The position numbers and the translations under genes are program-made. Positions 16,799 to 25,609 of a DNA stretch of 64,000 bases are shown here, piece after piece. The first letter of the stretch is position 1, and each line of letters begins with the position of its first letter. The notes under the pieces are model-generated. The model saw only the letters and a program-made list of their open reading frames with translations, had not been told where the DNA came from and searched no databases. The DNA comes from Thermohalobaculum sp039026375 (GTDB lineage Bacteria; Pseudomonadota; Alphaproteobacteria; Rhodobacterales; Rhodobacteraceae), in NCBI GenBank assembly GCA_039026375.1, contig JBCCML010000010.1, forward strand, positions 43,601 through 107,600, written 5' to 3'.

Positions 16799-18154
16799 TC
16801 AATCTTGTCGCCCTGCCCGATAGAAGTAATCGGTGATCGGCCGCATCAGGTAGTTGAGTGGCGTGCGCTTTTCGGTTTGCACGAAGACCTCGACCGGCAT
16901 GCCGGCCACCAGGCGCTGGCCTTCCAGCTTGTCGATCTCGCCTTCCAGCATCGAGACCTCGACCTTGTAGAAGGACATGCCCGATTGCTCATCGACCGAG
17001 ACGTCGGGGGAGATCGTCTTGATCTGGCCAAAGATCTCGGGCGTTGTGCGGGCATTGAAGGCCGAGAAGCGCATCACCGCGTCCTGGGTCGGGAAAATCT
17101 CGTCGCGGCTGAGTGGGTCGAAGCGCGCGTCGATCACCAGTTCCGCGTCGTCTGGGACGACGTAGAGGATCGGGTCGGCCGGACGCACCACTGCCTGCAG
17201 GGCGTGGACGCTCATGTCCAGGATGATGCCGCCGGAGGGCGCGCGCATGTCCAGGCGCGACAGCTGTTCCTGCAGCGAGAGGCGGCGTTCGCGCAGTTCC
17301 AGCTCGCGGTAGCCCAATTCGCGGCTTTCAGCGATTGCCTCTTCCAGCATGTTCGCCGTCATGCGCAGCAGCTCGATGTCCAGCTCCGAAATCTGGCCTT
17401 TAAGCTGGGCAACACGGGAGATCAGCTGCCCTCGTTCGCCCTGCAATCGCGCTTCTTCACGTTCCAGTGCGAGGACGCGGGTCTTGGGGACATTGCCGCT
17501 GGCGAGCAGCTGGCGCATGCCGATCAGCTCTTCTGCGATCAGTTCGATCTGGCGCTCGTAGCTAGCAATCTCGGCCTCGGCGCCGCGGATCTGCTCCCCC
17601 AACTGCGCCTTGCGCTCGGCCAACACGTCACGTTCCTTTTCCAGCGACACGCGCTGGGCGTCGAATAGTTTTTGTTGGCCGATCATCAAGGCGACGACTT
17701 CGGGATCGTCAGACCCAGCCTCTATCAGCTCGGGGTCGAAGGCAATTTGATCCGCACCGGTTTGTACGGCTTCCAGCCGGCCGCGGCGCGCCATGATTTC
17801 GAACAGCTGGCTTTCTAAAGCCGCGAGCTCCGCATCCAGGCGGGCGCTGTCCAGGCGGATCAGAACGTCGCCCGCCATGACGCGGTCGCCTTCGCGAACC
17901 AGAATTTCTTCGACGACGCCGCCGTCCAGGTGCTGGACAACCTGGCGATTGGTCTCAACGCGCAGCTGTCCCGTGGCGATAACGGCCCCTGCAAGTTTCG
18001 CTGTGGCACCCCAGCCGAAGAAGCCGATTACCAGGATCAGCACACAGACCAAGCCGTAGCGGATAAAGCTGCCCGCGCCCCACGACTTCTGCGGAGTTGG
18101 GGCGGCGGGTGCGGGTGCGCCGGCGGGAGCCGCGCCTTCGATTTGCTTATTCAC
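16799..18154 (-). CDS. Type I secretion membrane fusion protein, HlyD/PrtE family
   Basis: 451 residues. An N-terminal Pro/Ala-rich cytoplasmic stretch precedes one membrane anchor (YGLVCVLILVIGFFGWGA), then a biotinyl-lipoyl half-motif VQHLDGGVVEEILVREGD near residue 88. Long coiled coil follows (roughly 110-310), then a C-terminal beta domain ending in a barrel sandwich. It should link the ABC transporter to a TolC-like outer-membrane channel. It starts with a GTG that shares a four-base GTGA overlap with the stop of the ABC gene upstream, so the two are strictly coupled. Confidence 0.9.
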   Translation of the reverse strand: MNKQIEGAAPAGAPAPAAPTPQKSWGAGSFIRYGLVCVLILVIGFFGWGATAKLAGAVIATGQLRVETNRQVVQHLDGGVVEEILVREGDRVMAGDVLIRLDSARLDAELAALESQLFEIMARRGRLEAVQTGADQIAFDPELIEAGSDDPEVVALMIGQQKLFDAQRVSLEKERDVLAERKAQLGEQIRGAEAEIASYERQIELIAEELIGMRQLLASGNVPKTRVLALEREEARLQGERGQLISRVAQLKGQISELDIELLRMTANMLEEAIAESRELGYRELELRERRLSLQEQLSRLDMRAPSGGIILDMSVHALQAVVRPADPILYVVPDDAELVIDARFDPLSRDEIFPTQDAVMRFSAFNARTTPEIFGQIKTISPDVSVDEQSGMSFYKVEVSMLEGEIDKLEGQRLVAGMPVEVFVQTEKRTPLNYLMRPITDYFYRAGRQD

Positions 18155-20034
18155 GAACCCTCTCCCTTCATACCGACGGTCGTTGTCGTAGGTGCCAGGC
18201 TGGCCGATCCGGGTTGGGCCGCTTGGCCCTCTGCCGCGGCTGGCTGGCCGCCCTCCCGCGGTGCATCCTTGCCGACGAGTTGCGGATAGTTTCTGGTCCG
18301 CTTCTTCAACACTTCATCGCGCGGCCCAAAGTCGACCTGGACGCCCTTGTCGATCATCAAGAGGAAATCGCAGGCGGCGATGGCCGAGGGTCTGTGCGCC
18401 ATGATGATCACGGTGCGCCCCCGGCTTTTGGCGTCACGGATCGAGTCGACCAGTGCCTGCTCGCCCTGCGCATCCAGATTGGCGTTTGGTTCGTCCAAGA
18501 TCAGGACCGGCGGATCCCCATAGAGCGCACGGGCTAGAGCCACGCGTTGGCGCTGACCGCCGGACAGGCGCTGGCCGCCGGCACCAATCTCAGTGTCATA
18601 GCCTTGCGGCAGGGTCAGCAGCAGGTCGTGGGCCCCGGCGCGCTGGGCTGCGGTCACGATATCCTTGTCGCTGGGGTTCGCGTCTAGCCGCGATATGTTC
18701 TGCGCTACGGTCCCCGCCAACAGGCCAATTTCCTGCGGCAAATAGCCGATGTACTGGCCAAGCTCGTCCTCGTTCCACTGATCTAGCGCGGCACCGTCAA
18801 TCCGCACCTTGCCAGCCGCAGGCTGCCAAACGCCGGTCAGTACCTTGGCCAGGGTGGTCTTGCCCGCGCCGGAGGGACCGATCACACCCATGGCTTGGCC
18901 AGGTTCTAACCGGAAGGCGATGTTGCGCAGAACGGGGGTGCTATCGCCCGGAGCGACGACGGCCAGCCCTTTCGCTTCGACGAAGCCTTTTGGGGCCGGT
19001 AGCTCTGTCTTTGGCAATGGTGGCGGTGTCTTTTCCAGCAGTTCCGACAGGGCCTTCCAGCCACTGGCAGCCCGCTGAACCAGACCCCATTGGCCGATTG
19101 CCTGTTCAATCGGTGCCAGCGCCCGGCCCATCAGGATCGAGGCCGCGATCATCATTCCCGCCGAGATAAGGTTCTGCAGCACAAGGTATGCACCGGCGGC
19201 CAGGATGAAGCTTTGCAGATAAAAACGCAGCGCCTTCGAGCCCGATGTGTAGCTTGCCGTGCGGTCCGACGCCTCGATCTGACGCTCCAACGCCTTTTCG
19301 CGCAACTGGCCCCAAACCCGCATGCCCTTGCCACGCATGCCCAATGCCTGCACGGCTTCGGCGTTCTGGCGCAGCGCCTCGCCCAGGTTTTCAGCCTGAG
19401 CGGAGGCCATTTGGCTTTCCTGGTTGGGTTCGCGTGACCGCCACTGGTTCATCGCAGTCAGGGCGATCAGAATTGCGCACCCGGCCATAGCCACGAAACC
19501 CAGGACTGGGTGGAAGATGAAAATCGCCCCCATGAAGATCGGCGTCCAAGGGATGTCAAAGACAGCGAAAGGGGCCGGGCCGGACAGCACCTGGCGGATA
19601 GAATCCAAATCGCGTGCGGCGGTGTTCGGCTTTGCCCGATCTTGCGGCGCTACCGAACGGCGCATGACGGCTTCGAAGATCCGGCCGTCTAATAACTCCT
19701 GAAAAGTGGCACCGGCGCGGGCCATCACACGGCCCCGGATGTATTCCAGGATGCCCATCATCAGGAAGAGCGCGGTCACCAGGATCAGCAGGGCGACCAG
19801 CGTTTCCTCTGACCGGCTGGACAGCACGCGGTCATAGGTTTGCAACATGAATAGCGGACCGGTGAGCATCAGCAAATTGACAAAAACGCTGAATATGCCG
19901 ACGGCGATGAAGTGACGGCGGCACTTAGCGCGTGCTTCCCGTAACTCCTTTAGACCTTGAGTATATTTTACTTCTGGCACGCTGGAACCCTGACGCTTTG
20001 CAGTCCGATTATGGTCGGCGCAAAACTTTAACAT
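18151..20034 (-). CDS. Type I secretion ABC transporter, PrtD/AprD-like
   Basis: 627 residues if the ATG at 20034 is used; homology starts near YTQGLKELREARA and an in-frame GTG at 19980 has a better Shine-Dalgarno sequence. A six-helix transmembrane domain is followed by an ATPase domain with Walker A GPSGAGKTTLAK, signature RLSGGQRQRVALARAL and Walker B VLILDEPNANLDAQG. This subfamily exports RTX-type proteases, lipases and S-layer proteins without an N-terminal peptidase domain. No RTX cargo gene and no outer-membrane TolC gene are in the window. Confidence 0.92.
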   Translation of the reverse strand: MLKFCADHNRTAKRQGSSVPEVKYTQGLKELREARAKCRRHFIAVGIFSVFVNLLMLTGPLFMLQTYDRVLSSRSEETLVALLILVTALFLMMGILEYIRGRVMARAGATFQELLDGRIFEAVMRRSVAPQDRAKPNTAARDLDSIRQVLSGPAPFAVFDIPWTPIFMGAIFIFHPVLGFVAMAGCAILIALTAMNQWRSREPNQESQMASAQAENLGEALRQNAEAVQALGMRGKGMRVWGQLREKALERQIEASDRTASYTSGSKALRFYLQSFILAAGAYLVLQNLISAGMMIAASILMGRALAPIEQAIGQWGLVQRAASGWKALSELLEKTPPPLPKTELPAPKGFVEAKGLAVVAPGDSTPVLRNIAFRLEPGQAMGVIGPSGAGKTTLAKVLTGVWQPAAGKVRIDGAALDQWNEDELGQYIGYLPQEIGLLAGTVAQNISRLDANPSDKDIVTAAQRAGAHDLLLTLPQGYDTEIGAGGQRLSGGQRQRVALARALYGDPPVLILDEPNANLDAQGEQALVDSIRDAKSRGRTVIIMAHRPSAIAACDFLLMIDKGVQVDFGPRDEVLKKRTRNYPQLVGKDAPREGGQPAAAEGQAAQPGSASLAPTTTTVGMKGEGS

Positions 20035-20225
20035 GGAATGAGAGGAAAGCGAGGCGATTATCCGGCGTAACTTGACCCAGACGCGGCTGCTGGCGGGGTC
20101 GTTGGCATTTTCGTGATGTAAAACATGAACTCCCTATTCTCGCCCCGCGCCAACAACTATATCCTAATCGCCGAGGGGCGAAATCCGTGGGCGTATCGTC
20201 TGCGGTAGAGAACGGGAGTTTTCAA

Positions 20226-20834
20226 ATGACACTGGACAGACGCAGTGTGATGAGCCTGGGGATCGGCGGTGCCGCATTGTTGGCAGTCGGGCCAGCGTTC
20301 GCGCTGACCGAGGACGAAGCCCGCCGACATGTCGAGGGCACGATCACCGAATTGCTTGGGCTTTTGAAGGACACCACCAGCGTCGGCGCCATCGCGCCGA
20401 AACTGCGGGCAATTATGGAAACGCGCAGTAACATGCCGCAGATCGCCAGGTTCTCGGCCGGTCGGGTCTGGCTGGACATGTCCGACGCGCAGCGCAGCCG
20501 ATACACAGATGCCTTCGCGCACTTTGTGTCGGTCGTTTATGCGCGCCAGTTCGTGGGCTTTACGGGTAATCCCAACATTCAGATCTCCAAGATCTTGGAT
20601 GCTGGGCGCAAGGGCTTTCTTGTCCAGACCCCGCTGATTTCACCTTCGGGCACGCCGTTGAGCGTCGAGTGGCTGATTTCTGATCGCGGTGGCAAGGTCG
20701 AGGTGGTCGATATCGTTGTCGAAGGCATTTCCATGGCTGTGACGCAGCGTGAGGAAATTGCCGCAATGTTTGAAAGCCGCGGCGGCGACATCGAACAGTT
20801 GATCGCCACGTTGAAAGGTGAGCAAGCGGGGTAA
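20226..20834 (+). CDS. MlaC/Ttg2D-family phospholipid-binding periplasmic protein
   Basis: 202 residues starting MTLDRRSVMSLGIGG; a twin-arginine-like DRRSVM precedes the hydrophobic stretch, so Tat export is possible. The mature domain matches the toluene-tolerance/MlaC fold: helical N-terminus, FSAGRVWLDMSDAQRSRYTDAFAHFVSVVYARQF near residue 75 and a beta sheet ending KVEVVDIVVEGISMAVTQREEIAAM. Such proteins shuttle phospholipids between the outer and inner membranes. The rest of the mla system is not here, and an orphan position is common in alphaproteobacteria. Confidence 0.8.
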   Translation: MTLDRRSVMSLGIGGAALLAVGPAFALTEDEARRHVEGTITELLGLLKDTTSVGAIAPKLRAIMETRSNMPQIARFSAGRVWLDMSDAQRSRYTDAFAHFVSVVYARQFVGFTGNPNIQISKILDAGRKGFLVQTPLISPSGTPLSVEWLISDRGGKVEVVDIVVEGISMAVTQREEIAAMFESRGGDIEQLIATLKGEQAG

Positions 20835-20842
20835 GGTGGCAT

Positions 20843-20865
20843 CGGGGCCCTTTTGCAGGGTCCCG
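20843..20865 (+). terminator. Hairpin after the mlaC-like gene
   Basis: CGGGGCCCT and AGGGTCCCG pair as a nine-base stem with one G-T pair and a TTTGC loop, nine bases after the stop codon and followed by CTTCCTTTC. A plausible intrinsic terminator, though the T-tract is weak. Confidence 0.55.
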
Positions 20866-21068
20866 CTTCCTTTCGGCTGGCTTCTGCTGTCGGCCTCGTC
20901 GATCGGTAAGGCGCCTCGGCTACTGGCCTAGGTGCGATCACGCCAAAACCTCTGCCAACTTGGCTCGCGCGTCTGGCATCTCCCGCGGTCAACTTGCATC
21001 GCGCGAAGTGGCCCGTATATACGCCCTCAACCAGGGCGCTTGCCCCTACTAACGAGAGCGGGAGTATC

Positions 21069-21413
21069 ATGATCTTCACCCCAGCCTACGCACAAGCCGC
21101 CGGTGGCGGTGGTGGCGGCGACCTTTTGACGACCATCGCGCCGTTGGTGCTGATCTTCGTGATCTTTTACTTCCTGCTAATCCGCCCGCAGCAAAAGCGC
21201 GTGAAAGAGCACAAAAACATGGTCGAGGGTCTGCGCCGGAATGACCGTGTGGTGACCGGCGGTGGCATCATTGGTAAGGTGGTGAAAGTAGGCGAGGGCG
21301 AGGAGATCGAAGTCGAGATCGCCGATAACACCCGCGTTAAGCTCTACCGCTCGACCATCACCGCTGTTTTGGCAAAATCCGAACCGGCCGCGGCAAAAGA
21401 CGCCAAAAGCTAA
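21069..21413 (+). CDS. yajC: Preprotein translocase subunit YajC
   Basis: 114 residues from the ATG after GAGCGGGAGTATC. A single membrane helix (TIAPLVLIFVIFYFLLI) is followed directly by RPQQKRVKEHKNMVEGLRRNDRVVTGGGIIGKV, the family signature, and a Lys/Ala-rich tail. A Gly-rich stretch (GGGGGGD) precedes the helix. YajC accompanies SecD and SecF in the accessory complex of the Sec translocon. The 34-bp gap to secDF implies one transcript. Confidence 0.93.
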   Translation: MIFTPAYAQAAGGGGGGDLLTTIAPLVLIFVIFYFLLIRPQQKRVKEHKNMVEGLRRNDRVVTGGGIIGKVVKVGEGEEIEVEIADNTRVKLYRSTITAVLAKSEPAAAKDAKS

Positions 21414-21447
21414 GGCGACGCCACGCCCGATCCTTGAGGGGTCCGTT

Positions 21448-24099
21448 ATGCTGGACTTTCCGTTCTGGAAGAAGGCGCTGATCATCGGCATCAGCCTGGT
21501 CGGCATCATCTTTGCCACGCCCAATCTGTGGTACGATCGTGCCGATACGGCCAACCGTGCCGCGACGGCGCTGGAAGCTGGTCGTTTTGGGGGCGAGGGT
21601 CAGTCAACCCAGGCGGAGTTGGAGGAGCAGACTGCCCTTTGGCCTGCATTCTTGCCGCCGAATGTCATCAATCTGGGCCTGGACCTGCGCGGCGGCGTGC
21701 ATCTGCTGGTCGAGGTTCAGGTCGATGAGGTGATCGAAGAGCGCCTGCGGGGGCTGCGGTCTCAGGCTTACCGATCGCTGCGTGATGCGGGGACCGCAAC
21801 CTCGGGCCGGCGCGTGATCCTGGATGGTGACACCGTGCAGGTGCGGATTGCCAACGCGCCGGACTTGGAAACCGCGCGGCAAGTGCTGAACGACCTGCGC
21901 CAGCCCATCAATGACGCTTTTGGCGCCGGTTTCACCGGGCAATTCGATGTTGAAGTTACGGCGGTCGAAGGTGGCTTTGACCTGACCATGTCCGAGGCGG
22001 GCACGCGATCAATCATTGACCGTACCATGGCGCAATCGGTCGAGATCATGCGTCGACGGATCGACGAGACCGGCACGCGCGAACCGACGATCCAGCGCCA
22101 AGGCGAACGGCGTATCCTGATCCAGGTGCCGGGCTTGGGCTCGTCTGACGAGCTTCTGGATATCATCGGACGGACGGCGAAGCTGACCTTCCACGAGGTG
22201 ATCGCTGTTGGGTCGGAGGCCCGCAATCCCGGGATCGGTCAGGTGATCCTGCGCGGTGGTGAGGCGTCCAGCCAGCCGGGTGAGGCCTTCCTGGTTGAAG
22301 AGACGGCGATCCTTACCGGTGACAACCTGGTTGACGCGCAGTTGGGCTTCCACCCTGATACCGGGCTGCCCGTGGTCAATTTCCGGTTCGATACAGCGGG
22401 CGCGCGGGTGTTTGGCGACTACACGGCGGCAAACGTGGGACGATTGTTCGCCGTTGTGTTGGACGGCGAAGTGATCACCGCCCCCCGAATACAGTCGCCG
22501 ATCCTTGGCGGCGCAGGGTTCATCGAAGGGCAGTTCACCGTCGAAAGCGCGACCAACCTGGCGATCTTGCTCAGGGCAGGCGCGCTCCCCGCCTCGATCA
22601 CGGTCGAGGAGGAACGCACCGTCGGCCCGGATTTGGGTGCAGATTCGATCGAGGCCGGCAAGATGGCCACGATGATCGCATTCGGCGGCATTCTGGCCTT
22701 CATGATGGCGGCCTATGGCCGGTTCGGCCTGTTCGCGAACATCGCGCTGATCGTCAACATTGCGCTAATCTTCGGCTTTCTATCGGCCATTGGGGCCACA
22801 CTCACCTTGCCAGGCATCGCAGGCATCGTGCTGACGATCGGTATGGCCGTCGATGCCAACGTTCTGATCTTTGAGCGGATCAAGGAAGAGCTTCGAAGTA
22901 ACAAATCGCCATCGCGCGCGGTCGAGCGCGGCTATGAACAGGCGCTGTCCGCGATCATCGATGCGAACATCACGACGTTCATTGCGGCCGTGATCTTGTT
23001 CGCCATGGGCTCGGGCCCGGTCAAAGGGTTCGCTGTGACCTTGGGGGTCGGCATTGTCACCTCGGTCTTCACGGCGACTATGGTCACCCGCCTGATGGTG
23101 GTGTCCTGGCTTCGCTGGTCGCGACCTAAGACCATGAAAGTGCAGCTATTCTCGATGGTGCCAGCGGGCACGAAGGTCAACTTCATGTCTGGGCGAAAGA
23201 TCGCTGCGGCGCTGTCGGCCATGCTAGTCGCAGGCTCGGTGGCCGGTGCGGCTATCCTGGGCCTGAATATGGGCATCGACTTCAAAGGCGGGACACTTGT
23301 CGAGGTGCGAACCGAGCAGCCCGCGGACCTTGGCCAGATTAGGACGATTGCCAGCGGGCTGGGGCTGGGCGATGTTGCCGTTCAGGGCTTTGGCAACCCC
23401 AACGACGTGCTGATCCGCGTCGAAGCGCAGGATACGGATGAGGCGAACAAGCTGGTGGCGCCGGTGGTGGGCGAGGCACTACAGGCCGAAATCGCAGGGC
23501 TTGAGGTTCGCAGGGTCGAATTTGTCGGCGGCGCCGTGTCGGATGAGCTGCTGATGGCGGGCATCATCGCCGTCGTCCTCGCGGTCCTGGCGGTGCTTGT
23601 CTATATCTGGCTGCGGTTCGAATGGCAGTTTGGCCTGGCGGCTGTGATTGCGCTTGTCCACGACGTGGCCCTGACCATCGGGGTGTTCGAGATCACGGGC
23701 ATCGAGTTCAACCTGCCCATTGTCGCGGCCCTGCTGACCATCATCGGTTACTCGCTGAACGACACGGTGGTCGTCTTCGACCGGGTGCGCGAGAACCTTC
23801 GAAAATACAAGCAGATGCCGTTGCTTGAGTTGATGAACCTCAGCCTGAACGAAACACTCAGTCGGACGTTGATGACCTCGGTCACCACCCTGATTGCGCT
23901 GGTCGCGCTGTATGTCCTTGGCCCCGAAGTCATAAAGGGTTTCACGTTTGCAATGATTTGGGGCGTTCTGGTCGGAACCTACTCATCGATCTTTGTAGCG
24001 GTGGCTGCATTGGTCTGGTTCGGTGTCAAACGCGACTGGACGTCTGAAGCCGAAGCCAAGGCAAAGGCGGGCACGCAGTTCGGTGGCGCGCAGGTTTAA
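21448..24099 (+). CDS. secDF: Fused protein translocase subunit SecDF
   Basis: 883 residues in one uninterrupted frame. The SecD half has the periplasmic LGLDLRGGVHLLVEV near residue 76, NFRFDTAGARVFGDYT, and membrane domain segments ending VTRLMVVSWLRW near 560. The SecF half begins near FMSGRKIAAALSAM and contains GIDFKGGTLVEV near 610 and SLNDTVVVFDRVREN near 770. SecD and SecF are separate genes in most alphaproteobacteria, so this fusion deserves note. The complex uses the proton gradient to complete protein export. It follows yajC. Confidence 0.93.
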   Translation: MLDFPFWKKALIIGISLVGIIFATPNLWYDRADTANRAATALEAGRFGGEGQSTQAELEEQTALWPAFLPPNVINLGLDLRGGVHLLVEVQVDEVIEERLRGLRSQAYRSLRDAGTATSGRRVILDGDTVQVRIANAPDLETARQVLNDLRQPINDAFGAGFTGQFDVEVTAVEGGFDLTMSEAGTRSIIDRTMAQSVEIMRRRIDETGTREPTIQRQGERRILIQVPGLGSSDELLDIIGRTAKLTFHEVIAVGSEARNPGIGQVILRGGEASSQPGEAFLVEETAILTGDNLVDAQLGFHPDTGLPVVNFRFDTAGARVFGDYTAANVGRLFAVVLDGEVITAPRIQSPILGGAGFIEGQFTVESATNLAILLRAGALPASITVEEERTVGPDLGADSIEAGKMATMIAFGGILAFMMAAYGRFGLFANIALIVNIALIFGFLSAIGATLTLPGIAGIVLTIGMAVDANVLIFERIKEELRSNKSPSRAVERGYEQALSAIIDANITTFIAAVILFAMGSGPVKGFAVTLGVGIVTSVFTATMVTRLMVVSWLRWSRPKTMKVQLFSMVPAGTKVNFMSGRKIAAALSAMLVAGSVAGAAILGLNMGIDFKGGTLVEVRTEQPADLGQIRTIASGLGLGDVAVQGFGNPNDVLIRVEAQDTDEANKLVAPVVGEALQAEIAGLEVRRVEFVGGAVSDELLMAGIIAVVLAVLAVLVYIWLRFEWQFGLAAVIALVHDVALTIGVFEITGIEFNLPIVAALLTIIGYSLNDTVVVFDRVRENLRKYKQMPLLELMNLSLNETLSRTLMTSVTTLIALVALYVLGPEVIKGFTFAMIWGVLVGTYSSIFVAVAALVWFGVKRDWTSEAEAKAKAGTQFGGAQV

Positions 24100-24112
24100 C
24101 TGCTTAATCGTA

Positions 24113-24140
24113 GCGGCGCGGCACCGATGTGCCGGGCCGC
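24113..24140 (+). terminator. Hairpin after secDF
   Basis: GCGGCGCGGCAC pairs with GTGCCGGGCCGC around a CGAT loop with one mismatch, 14 bases after the secDF stop. No T-tract follows, so termination efficiency is uncertain. Confidence 0.5.
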
Positions 24141-24276
24141 GAAACAGGCCAAAGAGTTGGTTCGGAGTACTTGGGTTCAAACCCGCCACTTTCCCTTTCG
24201 TTCCCGGCCAGGAACGTACTATATCCCCGCGCGGGCGCCCGTAGCGCCGGCCAAGACTTCAGACAGTGAGGACGCC

Positions 24277-24897
24277 ATGTCTTTCGAACTCCCCGATCTT
24301 CCCTACGCTCACGATGCCCTCGCCGCCCATGGCATGAGCCGTGAGACCATGGAATTCCACCACGACATTCACCACAAGGCCTACGCGGATAACGGCGCGA
24401 AACTGGCCGCCGGCAGCCCGCACGAGGGCAAGACGCTGGAAGAAATCATCGTCGACACATACGATGCCAGCGCCGTCGCCCAGTCCGGCCTGTTCAACAA
24501 CGCCTCGCAGATGTGGAACCACAACCAGTTCTGGGAGATGATGAGCCCCGGCGTCACCTCAATGCCGTCCGAGTTGGAAAGCGCGATCGTCGCGGACTTC
24601 GGTTCGATCGATGCCTTCAAGAAGGACTTCGCGGCTGCCGGTGCTGGCCAGTTCGGCTCGGGCTGGTGCTGGCTGGTCAAGGACCCCAAGGACGGCAAGC
24701 TGAAGGTCACCAAGACCGAGAATGGTGTGAACCCGCTGTGCTTTGATCACTTTGCACTGCTGGGCTGTGACGTCTGGGAACACTCCTACTACATCGATTT
24801 CCGGAACAAGCGCCCAGCGTACCTGGAGAATTTCTTGGATAACCTCGTTAACTGGGAAAACGTGGCCGAGCGCCTTGCCAACGCCCACGAAGACTAA
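24277..24897 (+). CDS. sodB: Superoxide dismutase, Fe/Mn family
   Basis: 206 residues from MSFELPDLPYAHDALAAHG, with GTGAGGACGCC upstream. Metal ligands are in HHDIHHKAY near residue 27, MWNHNQFWEMM near 77 and CDVWEHSYYIDFRN near 165, with the family FGSGWCWLV segment. The Fe-type assignment follows from general sequence character (GAGAGQFGSGWCWLV) and is less certain than membership in the family. It converts superoxide to peroxide and oxygen. The roughly 180-bp upstream gap holds its promoter; no clear regulator box was recognised. Confidence 0.92.
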   Translation: MSFELPDLPYAHDALAAHGMSRETMEFHHDIHHKAYADNGAKLAAGSPHEGKTLEEIIVDTYDASAVAQSGLFNNASQMWNHNQFWEMMSPGVTSMPSELESAIVADFGSIDAFKKDFAAAGAGQFGSGWCWLVKDPKDGKLKVTKTENGVNPLCFDHFALLGCDVWEHSYYIDFRNKRPAYLENFLDNLVNWENVAERLANAHED

Positions 24898-24905
24898 CCT
24901 TTGAG

Positions 24906-24938
24906 GTGTACGGCCCCATGATTTTAGGGGCCGTGCAC
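24906..24938. terminator. Bidirectional terminator between sodB and the LOG-family gene
   Basis: GTGTACGGCCCC and GGGGCCGTGCAC form a 12-base stem with one T-G pair around ATGATTTTA. It sits nine bases after the sodB stop, between convergent genes. Confidence 0.7.
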
Positions 24939-24952
24939 AACGCTGCGGCGCG

Positions 24953-25516
24953 CTAACGCGCGGCCAAAGTCTCCTCGATATGGTCAATCGCTGACACTGC
25001 ATCCGCCACGTCGGTGAGGTAGTCGCGAAAGCTGGCATCTGCGAAACCATGCGAAATCGCATGATCAAGCAGGGTGAGGAGCGGATCCCAGTATCCCGCA
25101 ACATTGATCAACACCACGGGGCGTGAATGCAAACCAAGCTGGCGCCAGGTCAGGACCTCTATCAGCTCGTCCAGAGTGCCAGGCCCCCCTGGCAGGGTGA
25201 CCACTGCGTCTGAGCGTTGAAACATCAGCATTTTGCGTTCGTGCATCGTCTCGACGACCACGTAGTCGTCCAGGTCGTTTTTGCCGACCTCCATGTCGAC
25301 CAGGTGCTGCGGGATTACTCCCGTAACTGCTCCACCAGCCGTTTGCGCGGCACGCGCTGCTTCGCCCATTAGACCGCGGTCGCCGGCCCCATAGACCAGA
25401 CGATGGCCCCGTGCGGCCACTTGGCTGCCCAGTTCACGGGCAGCTTCGGCGTAGGCGGGGTTGCTCCCGGTGCGGGAGCCGCAGAAAAGGCAGATCGACC
25501 TGGCGGATGTTTGCAT
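24953..25516 (-). CDS. LOG-family (TIGR00730) nucleotide phosphoribohydrolase
   Basis: 187 residues starting MQTSARSICLFCGSRTGSNPAYAEAAREL, with YGAGDRGLMGEAARAAQ near residue 43 and the signature LPGGPGTLDELIEVLTWRQLG near 98. Lonely-guy proteins hydrolyse nucleoside 5'-monophosphates, releasing a base and ribose-phosphate; in plants the product is active cytokinin. In bacteria the substrate varies. The length is typical. The gene is convergent with sodB and divergent from the LysM gene. Confidence 0.88.
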   Translation of the reverse strand: MQTSARSICLFCGSRTGSNPAYAEAARELGSQVAARGHRLVYGAGDRGLMGEAARAAQTAGGAVTGVIPQHLVDMEVGKNDLDDYVVVETMHERKMLMFQRSDAVVTLPGGPGTLDELIEVLTWRQLGLHSRPVVLINVAGYWDPLLTLLDHAISHGFADASFRDYLTDVADAVSAIDHIEETLAAR

Positions 25517-25609
25517 GTTGATGGAACCCGTTACGACGCCGTCATACTACTACACATCGACAGTGACATTAGGTAGTGTCGCGCGGCGTGAGGTGTCGAA
25601 AGGGTGCTC

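Noticed and set aside
15642..16823. Long open frame on the plus strand opposite the FemAB-like gene
   Set aside because: Composition is repetitive and antisense to a gene with family motifs and a strong Shine-Dalgarno sequence; treated as a shadow.
24170..24200. GGGTTCAAACCC, resembling a tRNA T-arm, before sodB
   Set aside because: No matching acceptor, anticodon arm or CCA end could be paired around it; the gap is too short on the 5' side.
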